24,414 nt of DNA, from NCBI GenBank assembly GCA_948896875.1, contig CAQUWW010000039.1, forward strand, positions 1-24,414, written 5' to 3'. Shown piece after piece: positions 16,652-24,414 of the stretch (position 1 is its first letter; each line of letters starts with the position of its first letter). Origin of the DNA: an uncultured Acetatifactor sp. (lineage in GTDB: Bacteria > Bacillota > Clostridia > Lachnospirales > Lachnospiraceae). Both the position numbers and the translations under genes were made by a program. The notes under the pieces were generated by a model that was not told the origin of the DNA, did no database searches, and saw nothing but the letters and a program-made list of their open reading frames with translations.

Positions 16652-17554
16652 ATGGTCAATTCAAGAGATGAAAAAATCACAAGAGCGATTGCAACAGTGG
16701 TTATGTCCTTTCTGGCAATCTGTGCTCTGCTGCCCTTTATTCTGCTGATTATTGCTTCCTTTACAGACAATGGGGTGGCGGTCAGAGAGGGGTACTCCTT
16801 CTTCCCGTCCCAGTTCAGTCTGTCAGCCTATCAGTATCTGGCGCAGCAATGGTCGATGTTGGGAAAAGGGTATCTGATGACGATTGTCGTGACGGTTCTG
16901 GGAACTACAATCGGCCTGACCATCACATCCATGCTGGCTTATGCGCTGACGGTACCAGGACTGCCGGGGCGGAAGGTCATGTCCTTTATGATCATTCTGT
17001 CCATGCTGTTCCACGGTGGAATTGTGGCATCCTATTATGTGTATTCCAATCTGATCCATATCAAGGATACCATCTGGGCGCTGGTGATGCCGGGGATGCT
17101 GATGAGTGCATTCAACATCATCCTGATGAGGAATTTCTTCAGTTCCAGCATTTCCAGTGAGTTGATGGAATCCGCCAGAATCGACGGAGCCGGGGAGATT
17201 AAGATTTTTGCCAAAATTGTCATTCCACTGTCCGTGCCGATCCTGGCAACCGTGGGTCTGATGCAGGCGGTGGGCTACTGGAACGAGTGGACCAACGGTA
17301 TGTACTATCTGACCAAGAGAAACGGAAGTCAGTACTATACCATTCAGCTGATTCTGAATCAGTTAAACGAGGATATTCAGTTCCTGAGCAGCAATGCGGC
17401 CCAGATGGGGCTGGTGGTGGATACCTCCAATCTTCCCACAACCACCATGCGAATGGCTGTGGCTGTGGTGGCAATTCTCCCGCTGTTAATCGCGTATCCC
17501 TTCTTCCAGAAATATTTTGTAAAAGGAATTACGCTGGGTGCGGTAAAGGGATAA
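16652..17554 (+). CDS. ABC transporter permease (LplC/YtcP-like)
   Basis: A 300-residue membrane protein with about six helices, and the second half of the sugar channel. The EAA-type loop reads ELMESARIDGAGEIKIFAKIVIP, with the usual Gly-Ala pair. The C-terminus KYFVKGITLGAVKG is typical of this subfamily. The start at 16652 follows a very strong AGGAGGT, although the spacing of 11 bases is longer than average. The gene is co-transcribed with the first permease and followed by the glycosidase genes. Confidence 0.93.
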   Translation: MVNSRDEKITRAIATVVMSFLAICALLPFILLIIASFTDNGVAVREGYSFFPSQFSLSAYQYLAQQWSMLGKGYLMTIVVTVLGTTIGLTITSMLAYALTVPGLPGRKVMSFMIILSMLFHGGIVASYYVYSNLIHIKDTIWALVMPGMLMSAFNIILMRNFFSSSISSELMESARIDGAGEIKIFAKIVIPLSVPILATVGLMQAVGYWNEWTNGMYYLTKRNGSQYYTIQLILNQLNEDIQFLSSNAAQMGLVVDTSNLPTTTMRMAVAVVAILPLLIAYPFFQKYFVKGITLGAVKG

Positions 17555-17620
17555 TGCGCCCTGAAAGAATGTAATGTTGATGCAAAAACTTGGAACGAAA
17601 TTGACAGAATTTGCGGACAG

Positions 17621-17635
17621 GCCGCGGGAAGCGGC
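17621..17635 (+). other. Small hairpin at the glycosidase start
   Basis: GCCGC and GCGGC pair perfectly around the loop GGGAA. The loop carries the only Shine-Dalgarno-like bases before the ATG at 17639, three bases after the stem. It may display or partly mask the ribosome site. Confidence 0.3.
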
Positions 17636-17638
17636 AGA

Positions 17639-20194
17639 ATGAGAGGGAAAATGAACAGCAGACTACAGGATGTGTTACAGGATACATACGGCAATTATAT
17701 TCTGCCTTTTTTCTGGCAGCATGGTGCGACGGAGGAGACACTGCGGGAGTATATGGAGAAAATATATGACTGCGGCATCAAAGCTGTCTGCCTGGAGGCC
17801 AGGCCCCATCCGGACTTTGCCGGAGAAAAATGGTGGCAGGATGTGGATGTGGTGATGGATGAAGCCAGGAAAAGGGGAATGAGGGTCTGGATTCTGGATG
17901 ATTCTCACTTTCCCACAGGCTATGCCAACGGTGCAATGAAGGACGCCCCGGATCATCTGAAGAGATGGTATCTGGAGGAAAAGACATTGAGGGCGGCAGG
18001 TCCCTTGAAAAACTGCAGGTTCGCTGTTGCCAACCACCTGGGGAAGTCTTTTTTCAGAGGTCATTTTATTGACAGTAATAATCCGGAAGAGCTGGTGGCG
18101 GTGATTCTGGGACGCAGAGAAACGGCCGACGGAAAGGAATTCTACACGGATTTGCAGGATGTGACGGACCATGTGCGTGACGGATGGCTGTATCTGGATC
18201 TGCCGGAGGGCGCTTTCAACATCTTCATCTATACCAGGAAAATCGGAGCCGTGACCAAAGCGGCAGACCATATTTCTTTCCTGGAGAAGGAATCTGTCAG
18301 ATATCTGATCGACGCTGTTTATGAGAAACATTATGAGCACTATAAAGAGGATTTTGGAAAAACCCTGGCAGGATTTTTTTCCGACGAACCGGGCTTTTAC
18401 AATCTGGCGGGAACCGGCTTCGGCATGGTGAAAATCGGAGATCCCATGCCTCTGCCCTGGACAGTGACGGTGGAGAAGCTGTTCGCGGACAGGACGGCAC
18501 AGGGCAGCCTTTCCAGACTGCCGGGACTGTTCCATGCCATAGGGGGCGAGGAGAGAAAGGCCCGTTATGTGTATATGGATATTATCACGGATATGTATGA
18601 GAAGAATTTTTCCAGGCAGCTGGGAGACTGGTGTCAGGAGCGAAATGTGGAATACATCGGTCATGTTCTGGAGGACTGCGGCGTGCATTCCAGGCTGGGC
18701 CCCGGCACAGGCCACTTTTTCAGGGCAATGGCAGGACAGCACATGGGTGGTATCGATACCGTGCTGAACCAGCTGATGCCGAATATGGATTATGATGACA
18801 GAGGAAAATTCTATCATTACGGACTGGGGACATTGTCGGCTTCCGTGGCCCATCAGAACGAAAGAATGCAGGGCAGAGCCATGTGCGAGCTGTTCGGCGC
18901 CTTCGGCTGGTCCGAAGGACTGACCATGATGAAGTGGATGGCGGATCATATGCTGGTCAACGGGGTGAACTGGTTTGTGCCTCATGCCTTTACGGAAAAG
19001 GAATTCCCGGATCCGGACTGTCCTCCTCATTTCTATGCCCATGGCTTTAATCCCCAGTACCGTTTTATGAGCGTGCTGTTCCCATATATGAATCGGGTGG
19101 CTCATCTGTTGAACGGCGGTCGTGCAGTGGCGGATGTGGCCGTATTTTTCCCGGCGGAGGGAGAATGGGGCGGAGAAGTCAGAGCCTATGAGAGAATCGG
19201 CGAGCTGTGTCTGACCAGGCAGATTCCCTATGAAGTCCTGTGCATGGATACCTTGCGTCAGGCGAAAATTGTAGACGGGAGAATTTGTGTGGGAACCGCT
19301 TCCTATAAATATCTGTTTGTGGATGGAATATCTTATCTGCCAACGGCTTTCCTGGAGGATCTGAAGGATTACATGGCCCGGGGGGCGGCTGTCTATTTTG
19401 TGGATCGCGTGCCTGTGGCAACGGAAGACGGTCGGCACCTGCTGGACGGGATTGCAGAGGCAATCACCACGGAGGAAGTATTGGAAATCACCGGAGCGGA
19501 GGCTACCTGCAAAACGGAGAAGCCGGATAAATGGTTGAGATTCTATGAATATCAACATTCGGATCTGACGGTTTACATGATGGTGAACGCTTCCATGAAT
19601 TCGGTGGTGGATACACATGTTACGCTGCCTGCGGCAACAATGGTGAAATATGATGCCATCAGGGGAAAATTCTGGAAAGTGGAGACAGATGCGGAAGGCA
19701 GAATTCCATTGAAGCTGGACAAAGGACAATCCGTGCTGTTCCTGGCGGGGGAGGACCTGCCGGAGGCGGAGGAAGAGCCCGTTTATACCGGCGAGGAAGT
19801 TCTGAATGCCCATTGGAAGATCAGCATTGCAGACTATGATGACACGGAGAACTTCCGTCTGTTGAAGGAGACGGAAAAGCTGACAGACGTGGCGCTGGAT
19901 GCAAAAGAATTTTCCGGCATTATCCGATATGAGACTGCTTTTGAAGGCAGGCAGAGAGCGATAAAGCTGCCCTGCTGTTATGAGGCGGCGCAGGTGTGGG
20001 TGAACGGGCAGTCCGCAGGTACCTGCATTATTTATCCCTATCTCTATGATATTGAATCACTGTGCAGGGACGGGGAAAATGAACTTCGCATCGAAGTGGC
20101 AACCACGCTGGCCAATGCACAGATGGACGGTCTGAGCGAAGGGCGTCCGGTGGAGCCGGAAGGAATTCTGGGGGATGTGGAAGTATTGAGGTAA
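17639..20194 (+). CDS. GH106-like glycoside hydrolase (alpha-L-rhamnosidase superfamily)
   Basis: An 851-residue protein without a signal peptide. The N-terminal barrel region carries DDSHFPTGYANG at 87-98 and FFSDEPGF with D249 and E250, likely active-site acids. The block GVNWFVPHAFTEKEFPDPD follows. The C-terminal part is a galactose-binding-like beta-sandwich with VWVNGQSAG and GENELRIEV. This order and the C-terminal signature resemble large GH106 rhamnosidases and related bacterial glycosidases, but the sugar specificity is not proven. The protein would act in the cytoplasm on material brought in by the upstream transporter. The ATG at 17639 is used; 17651 is a near alternative with GAGAGGG too close. 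The next gene starts 39 bases after the stop. Confidence 0.65.
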   Translation: MRGKMNSRLQDVLQDTYGNYILPFFWQHGATEETLREYMEKIYDCGIKAVCLEARPHPDFAGEKWWQDVDVVMDEARKRGMRVWILDDSHFPTGYANGAMKDAPDHLKRWYLEEKTLRAAGPLKNCRFAVANHLGKSFFRGHFIDSNNPEELVAVILGRRETADGKEFYTDLQDVTDHVRDGWLYLDLPEGAFNIFIYTRKIGAVTKAADHISFLEKESVRYLIDAVYEKHYEHYKEDFGKTLAGFFSDEPGFYNLAGTGFGMVKIGDPMPLPWTVTVEKLFADRTAQGSLSRLPGLFHAIGGEERKARYVYMDIITDMYEKNFSRQLGDWCQERNVEYIGHVLEDCGVHSRLGPGTGHFFRAMAGQHMGGIDTVLNQLMPNMDYDDRGKFYHYGLGTLSASVAHQNERMQGRAMCELFGAFGWSEGLTMMKWMADHMLVNGVNWFVPHAFTEKEFPDPDCPPHFYAHGFNPQYRFMSVLFPYMNRVAHLLNGGRAVADVAVFFPAEGEWGGEVRAYERIGELCLTRQIPYEVLCMDTLRQAKIVDGRICVGTASYKYLFVDGISYLPTAFLEDLKDYMARGAAVYFVDRVPVATEDGRHLLDGIAEAITTEEVLEITGAEATCKTEKPDKWLRFYEYQHSDLTVYMMVNASMNSVVDTHVTLPAATMVKYDAIRGKFWKVETDAEGRIPLKLDKGQSVLFLAGEDLPEAEEEPVYTGEEVLNAHWKISIADYDDTENFRLLKETEKLTDVALDAKEFSGIIRYETAFEGRQRAIKLPCCYEAAQVWVNGQSAGTCIIYPYLYDIESLCRDGENELRIEVATTLANAQMDGLSEGRPVEPEGILGDVEVLR

Positions 20195-20233
20195 AATGTG
20201 CCGATTAAGGAGCAGGAAAGGACGGAGAAAAGT

Positions 20234-21538
20234 ATGGGTAAATTAAAGGGATACATGGTAAAGAAAGCGATTACACCCAGTGCGGAGATGCTGGAGGAAT
20301 ACGCAAAAAGGGGTACTTCCGATTTTGTGCGTGCTTATGAGGATACTTATGTGACCACAATGCTTCTGGACAATGAAGACACAAAGTTCGTGCTGAGCAC
20401 CATCGAGATGGGGAGCTTTCCGGGGCAGAAGCGGCTGGCGGAGAGAATTGAAGATACTTATGGGGTACCCCGGGGGAATATCTGGTTTGCGGCCACCCAT
20501 AATCACCAGACGCTGATGGCTTATGAGGGAGGAGAGGGACCTTCCGACAAAAATGATGATTCCATGAATGTGGATTATATTGATTTTGTCCATGGAATCG
20601 TGATGGACAGTCTGAAGGAAGCCTCGGACAAGCTGCAGCCCATACGGCTGGGATACGGACAGGGGGAGTCCTGGATCAATGTGTCCAGAGAGTGCCCCAG
20701 CTTTGCGGGAACCCTGCAGAATGCCAATTTTGCCGGTCCCAGCGACAAGACCTTAAGCCTGCTGAAGCTGACGGACGAAAACGGAAATCCCAAAGGAATT
20801 TTTGCAAATTATGCCATGCATAACAATGTGCTGTTCGGATATCGCATGAATGGAGAATTCAGGGAGTCAGGGGGAGATCTGTCCGGAAGAATCTGTGCCT
20901 TTGTGGAACAGGGGCTGCCAGGAGACTGCCCTGTAGGCTGGGGAATCGCTGCCGCAGGCGATCAGAATCCGGTTCACATGGGATTCAATTTTATTTGTGA
21001 ACACGACGGAGCCGGCGGATACAAGATGAATAAGTTTGATCTGGAGCTTGCCACCGCCCGGCGGCTGATTGACAAAATGGCCAGTGAGCAGGGACAGGAT
21101 ATTCTGAGGATTCAGGAGACTGTGACGGAAGGCATGGAAGAAGCGCAGATCAGAAGCGCCGAGATCGGTGTGGATGTGAAGGGACGCCAGAGCTACCGAA
21201 GCCTGGGACTCAGGGGATTGAAATATGGGGAAGCGGTGGAAAAGAAGGAAAGCACTCCCATACATTTTAACTGCAGGCTGACCACAATAGGGGACATTGC
21301 TTTTGTGGGGATTAACTGTGAGGCGGTTTCCAGACTTGGCAGGCTGATTAAGGAGAGATTACCCTGGAAGAAAGTTATTTTCATTGAGATGGCCTATGGA
21401 CATGTGGGATATGTGCCGGACAGTGAGACAGAGAAATTCAATGGTTTCAGCACCATGGCTACCATGGTTTATGACACGGAAGAAATGGAGAGAAAAGTGC
21501 TGGGAGCCTTTGACGAGCTGGTGAAGAAGCTGGTATGA
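20234..21538 (+). CDS. Neutral/alkaline ceramidase-fold zinc hydrolase
   Basis: A 434-residue protein resembling the N-terminal domain of neutral/alkaline non-lysosomal ceramidases. The expected zinc and catalytic positions are present: ATHNH at 87-91 (H89, H91), H196 in NYAMHNN, E363 in NCEAVSRLGR and Y393 in HVGYVPDSE. The family hydrolyses the amide of ceramide. This protein is shorter, has no signal peptide and lacks the C-terminal immunoglobulin-like domain, so another amide or ester substrate is plausible. The ATG at 20234 has GGAG six bases before it; a GTG at 20198 is in frame but has no usable site. Its stop at 21536-21538 lies in the same frame as the next gene. Confidence 0.65.
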   Translation: MGKLKGYMVKKAITPSAEMLEEYAKRGTSDFVRAYEDTYVTTMLLDNEDTKFVLSTIEMGSFPGQKRLAERIEDTYGVPRGNIWFAATHNHQTLMAYEGGEGPSDKNDDSMNVDYIDFVHGIVMDSLKEASDKLQPIRLGYGQGESWINVSRECPSFAGTLQNANFAGPSDKTLSLLKLTDENGNPKGIFANYAMHNNVLFGYRMNGEFRESGGDLSGRICAFVEQGLPGDCPVGWGIAAAGDQNPVHMGFNFICEHDGAGGYKMNKFDLELATARRLIDKMASEQGQDILRIQETVTEGMEEAQIRSAEIGVDVKGRQSYRSLGLRGLKYGEAVEKKESTPIHFNCRLTTIGDIAFVGINCEAVSRLGRLIKERLPWKKVIFIEMAYGHVGYVPDSETEKFNGFSTMATMVYDTEEMERKVLGAFDELVKKLV

Positions 21539-21565
21539 TATACAAGTGAGCGTGGTGTCGGGAGG

Positions 21566-24414
21566 ATGGAAGAACTGAGTAGAAAAGCACTGCCGCAGGA
21601 AGCAGGTGAAGAGAGGCCGGAGACCGGTTTCAGCGGAGACAGAAGCCGGGAACTTTTGAGAAAAGTGTGGAATCCGGATACTTATCCGGAAGGCGGGGAA
21701 GAGGAGAACACCTTATCCTTGCTGTATGAGCTTTGGGCGGATATGCGTAGCGTTGAGAATGCGTATGACCTGTATGCTCTGGAGGCCTATTATGCCATCA
21801 GCGCCAGACTGCTTTGCCAGAGCAGGCGGCTGGGATTACACCGGGAGCTTCCATTCGGAACCGGCATTCTGAATCCGGCCGCCGCATCCGTGACCACAGA
21901 CTGGCAGGAGCTATTCGGATACCTGATACTGCTGGCGGAAGAAATCGTTTATCAGAAGAAACATGCAGGGAAAGACTGTGTGGAAGAGGAAAACGTCGAA
22001 TCCCAAAACGCCGGAAAACAGACGGCAGATGTGATAGAACAGGTGAAAAGCTATATCAGGGAGCATTTGGGTGAAGACACTTCTCTGCAGCTTCTTGCAC
22101 AGCAGGTTCATTTCAGCCAGGAGTATCTGCTGCGGCTCTTTAAGAAAAAGGAAGGAATTACCATTCTTCAATATATCAACGCGCTGAAACTATCCGCGGC
22201 CAGACAACTTCTGACAGACACAAAATTGCCGATAAAAGAGATTGCCAGGCAGCTGGGGTTTTCCAGTCCGGGATATTTCGGACGTTTTTTCCGGAAGAAG
22301 ACAGGGCTTACTCCCAACGACTGGCGGGAATGTAATGGTACAAAAATCAGGAGGACTAACCCTTATATGGAACAGAAAAAACGAATCAGGACTTACAGCG
22401 GAACAAAGGACAATACTCCCACTCAGAGGGAACAGATAAACCGGAAGATAGCCAGGAGGGCTGCCGCCGAGGGGATTGTGCTGTTGAAAAATGACGGTGT
22501 TCTTCCCCTGAAGAAGGATGTAAAAACAGCGCTGTACGGCGGAGGAGCAGTGAGCACCATCAAGGGCGGAACCGGTTCCGGGGATGTGAATGAGAGGGAG
22601 GTAGTCAGCATTTACCAGGGATTCATGGATGCAGGGATCAGGCTGACCAATCAGAACTGGCTGGAAGAATATGCGAGAATTTATAATCAGGCCCGGGAGG
22701 ACTGGCGCCGGGAAATACTGGATGCGGCGGCAGAAAACCCGGAGAAAAAGTTTTTCCAGATTTATTCTTCCCATGTATTTCGCATGCCTGCGGGCAGCGC
22801 AATACGGCAGGAGCAGGTGGAAGGGGCCGACGTGGTGTTCTATGTGATCAGCAGGACAGCCGGGGAGAGTGCGGACAGATTCCTGGAGCCGGGAGATTAC
22901 TATCTGACCAAAGCGGAAAAGACGGATTTGACATATCTGAATGCCAATAATAACAACCTGGTGGTGATTTTGAATACGGGCGGTGCCATTCATCTGGAGG
23001 ACATCCTGGAGCTGAGTCATCTGAAAGGCTTGCTCAGTATTTCTCAGCCTGGCATGGAAGGCGGACATGCGCTGGCAGATGTACTGACCGGGGTGGTGAC
23101 GCCCTGCGGTAAGCTTACCGACACCTGGGCAAAACTGTATGCCGATATTCCAGGTTCCGGGAATTACAGCCATAACAACGGTAATGTGGAGAAAGAATAC
23201 TATACGGAAGATATCTATGTGGGATATCGTTATTTTGACAGCTTTGAAAAGCAGCCGACATTTCCTTTCGGCTATGGCTTATCCTATACAAACTTTTCCA
23301 TAGAGACAGAGAATGTGGCGGCTTCGGCGGAGGGGGATGTGACCGTGAAGATCAAGGTGACCAACACCGGAGATATCTGGTCCGGCCGAGAAGTGGTTCA
23401 GGTATACGCTTCCTGTCCACAGGGGAAGCTGCCAAAAGAATATCGCAGACTGTGTGGATTTGGGAAGACGAAATTGCTTGCACCGGCGGAGAGCGAAGAA
23501 TTGCAGATCCGGATTCCCGCGAAAAATCTGGCTTCCTTCTCGGAAGAAAAATCTGCCTGGGTGGTGGAAAAAGGGCAATATGGCATCTGGGTGGGGAATT
23601 CCTCTGTATCCTTGGAGATATCCGGTGTGCTGGAGGTGGCGGAAGATACAGTGATAGAGCCTGTGAAGCATATTCTGCCGCTGCAGGAGCCGCTGGAGAA
23701 GCTGAGCTGTCCGGAGGAAATCCGGTTGGAGCAGGAGCGAAAATGGAAGGAAATCGCGGAAAAGAAAGGACTGAAGCCAGTGCCTTATCTTCCGGGAAAA
23801 GAGACAGCCGGAAGATATCCGGAGCCGGAAGCGGCAAAAACAGCCAAAGAGCTTGCGGCAAAGCTGACGGAAGAACAGCTGATTTCCATGGTCATCGGCG
23901 AAATTAGCAGAGGGCAGGGACAGACTTTGGGCAGCGCGGGAATTATGGTGCCCGGAGCCGCAGGCGAGACCAGCGGATGTCTGGAGGAGCAGTACGGGGT
24001 GCCCGGTGTGGTCATGGCGGACGGACCTGCGGGAATCCGGCTGATGAAGTCCTATGAAGTGGACAGGAAGACAGGAGAGATTCACAATCAGGGGATCTTC
24101 GGCGCGGTGGAGGGAGGCATTTTTGCCACACGTACGGACGGCAAAAATACGGATACTTATTATCAGTATGCCACTGCCATTCCTGTTGGCACATTGCTGG
24201 CCCAGACCTGGGATACCGATTTGCTGGAGGAAGTGGGGCAGGCAGTGGCCGTGGAAATGGAGGAATTCGGAATCAGCTGGTGGTTGGCTCCGGGAATGAA
24301 CATTCACAGGAATCCTCTCTGTGGCAGAAATTTTGAATATTTTTCCGAGGACCCTCTGCTCAGCGGTTCCATGGCGGCCGCTATTACCAGAGGCGTACAG
24401 AAAGGGAACGGAGT
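21566..24414 (+). CDS. AraC-type HTH fused in frame to a domain-reversed GH3 glycosidase, 3' partial
   Basis: One open frame runs from the ATG at 21566 to the window edge: 949 codons with no stop. Residues 1-155 are a helical region with no cupin or receiver motif. Residues 156-254 are an AraC/XylS DNA-binding domain, including LAQQVHFSQEYLLRLFKK and the second helix-turn-helix IKEIARQLGFSS. After about 40 linking residues the GH3 alpha/beta sandwich begins (AAEGIVLLKNDG near 300). It continues through PFGYGLSY (567), an FnIII-like domain (about 592-688) and then the TIM barrel from about 765, with MADGPAGIR and GRNFEYFSEDP. This order is reversed relative to common GH3 enzymes but known from Butyrivibrio and Ruminococcus beta-glucosidases. 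The catalytic nucleophile lies beyond the window. The start is weak: GGAGG touches the ATG. Confidence 0.85.
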   Translation, partial: MEELSRKALPQEAGEERPETGFSGDRSRELLRKVWNPDTYPEGGEEENTLSLLYELWADMRSVENAYDLYALEAYYAISARLLCQSRRLGLHRELPFGTGILNPAAASVTTDWQELFGYLILLAEEIVYQKKHAGKDCVEEENVESQNAGKQTADVIEQVKSYIREHLGEDTSLQLLAQQVHFSQEYLLRLFKKKEGITILQYINALKLSAARQLLTDTKLPIKEIARQLGFSSPGYFGRFFRKKTGLTPNDWRECNGTKIRRTNPYMEQKKRIRTYSGTKDNTPTQREQINRKIARRAAAEGIVLLKNDGVLPLKKDVKTALYGGGAVSTIKGGTGSGDVNEREVVSIYQGFMDAGIRLTNQNWLEEYARIYNQAREDWRREILDAAAENPEKKFFQIYSSHVFRMPAGSAIRQEQVEGADVVFYVISRTAGESADRFLEPGDYYLTKAEKTDLTYLNANNNNLVVILNTGGAIHLEDILELSHLKGLLSISQPGMEGGHALADVLTGVVTPCGKLTDTWAKLYADIPGSGNYSHNNGNVEKEYYTEDIYVGYRYFDSFEKQPTFPFGYGLSYTNFSIETENVAASAEGDVTVKIKVTNTGDIWSGREVVQVYASCPQGKLPKEYRRLCGFGKTKLLAPAESEELQIRIPAKNLASFSEEKSAWVVEKGQYGIWVGNSSVSLEISGVLEVAEDTVIEPVKHILPLQEPLEKLSCPEEIRLEQERKWKEIAEKKGLKPVPYLPGKETAGRYPEPEAAKTAKELAAKLTEEQLISMVIGEISRGQGQTLGSAGIMVPGAAGETSGCLEEQYGVPGVVMADGPAGIRLMKSYEVDRKTGEIHNQGIFGAVEGGIFATRTDGKNTDTYYQYATAIPVGTLLAQTWDTDLLEEVGQAVAVEMEEFGISWWLAPGMNIHRNPLCGRNFEYFSEDPLLSGSMAAAITRGVQKGNG
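22349..22369 (+). promoter_or_regulatory. Internal ribosome binding site and start for the GH3 part
   Basis: AGGAGG (22349-22354) lies 12 bases before an in-frame ATG (22367-22369) at the junction between the AraC domain and the GH3 part, codon 268 of the fused frame. The position is where a stand-alone GH3 gene would begin. It could yield a free enzyme besides the fusion, or be the relic of a former gene boundary. The spacing is longer than ideal. Confidence 0.5.

Noticed and set aside
17675..19813. A 712-codon open frame on the minus strand
   Set aside because: It is the antisense of the GH106-like gene. The predicted peptide is rich in His, Gln, Arg and Ile with no domain, which is typical of the complement of purine-rich Firmicutes codons.
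21536..21566. Triple fusion of ceramidase-fold, AraC and GH3 parts by TGA readthrough
   Set aside because: The frame allows it, but there is no selenocysteine element or other readthrough signal that I can see, and a separate ATG follows within 30 bases.
22190..24307. Minus-strand open frames of 327 and 342 codons at the right edge
   Set aside because: They lie opposite the AraC-GH3 frame, whose plus-strand translation contains clear GH3 motifs.

Overview
The window looks like a chromosomal segment of a gut-type Clostridia (Firmicutes), most likely a member of the Lachnospiraceae. This rests on the strong AGGAGG-type ribosome binding sites, an Lpl/Ytc-type sugar ABC transporter without its own ATPase, a YesM/YesN-type two-component pair and a GH3 enzyme with reversed domain order. 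The genus cannot be fixed from the sequence alone. I see no tRNA, rRNA, CRISPR array, integrase or transposase, and no stretch over 300 bases without a gene.

Left part (1-5004): the tail of an unidentified AT-rich gene; a convergent calcineurin-like metallophosphoesterase on the minus strand; a pair of near-identical hairpins 40 bases apart; a small ferritin-like protein with six predicted metal ligands; and a Ca2+-type P-type ATPase. The ATPase starts at a GTG whose Shine-Dalgarno sequence lies inside a hairpin, and it carries a 51-residue insertion in its nucleotide-binding domain.

Middle (5046-8951): a promoter with a catabolite-response-like site in its spacer drives a MATE efflux pump, a YesM-type histidine kinase and a YesN-type AraC response regulator. 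These form one tight operon.

Defence insert (8997-13842): an AT-rich two-gene restriction-modification cassette with its own promoter and terminator. It encodes a type IIG (Eco57I-like) endonuclease-methyltransferase fusion and an overlapping second adenine methyltransferase. It sits exactly between the two-component system and the sugar-uptake operon that such systems usually control.

Right part (13883 to the end): a long plus-strand operon with no internal terminator that I could see. It encodes a substrate-binding lipoprotein, two permeases, a GH106-like glycosidase, a zinc ceramidase-fold hydrolase and an open frame that leaves the window. None of the three products after the permeases has a visible signal peptide, which suggests uptake of a glycoside followed by breakdown in the cytoplasm. 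The last frame is the most unusual object here. It encodes an AraC-type DNA-binding domain joined without a stop codon to a GH3 glycosidase whose sandwich and FnIII domains precede its TIM barrel. The GH3 part also keeps its own internal Shine-Dalgarno and ATG.
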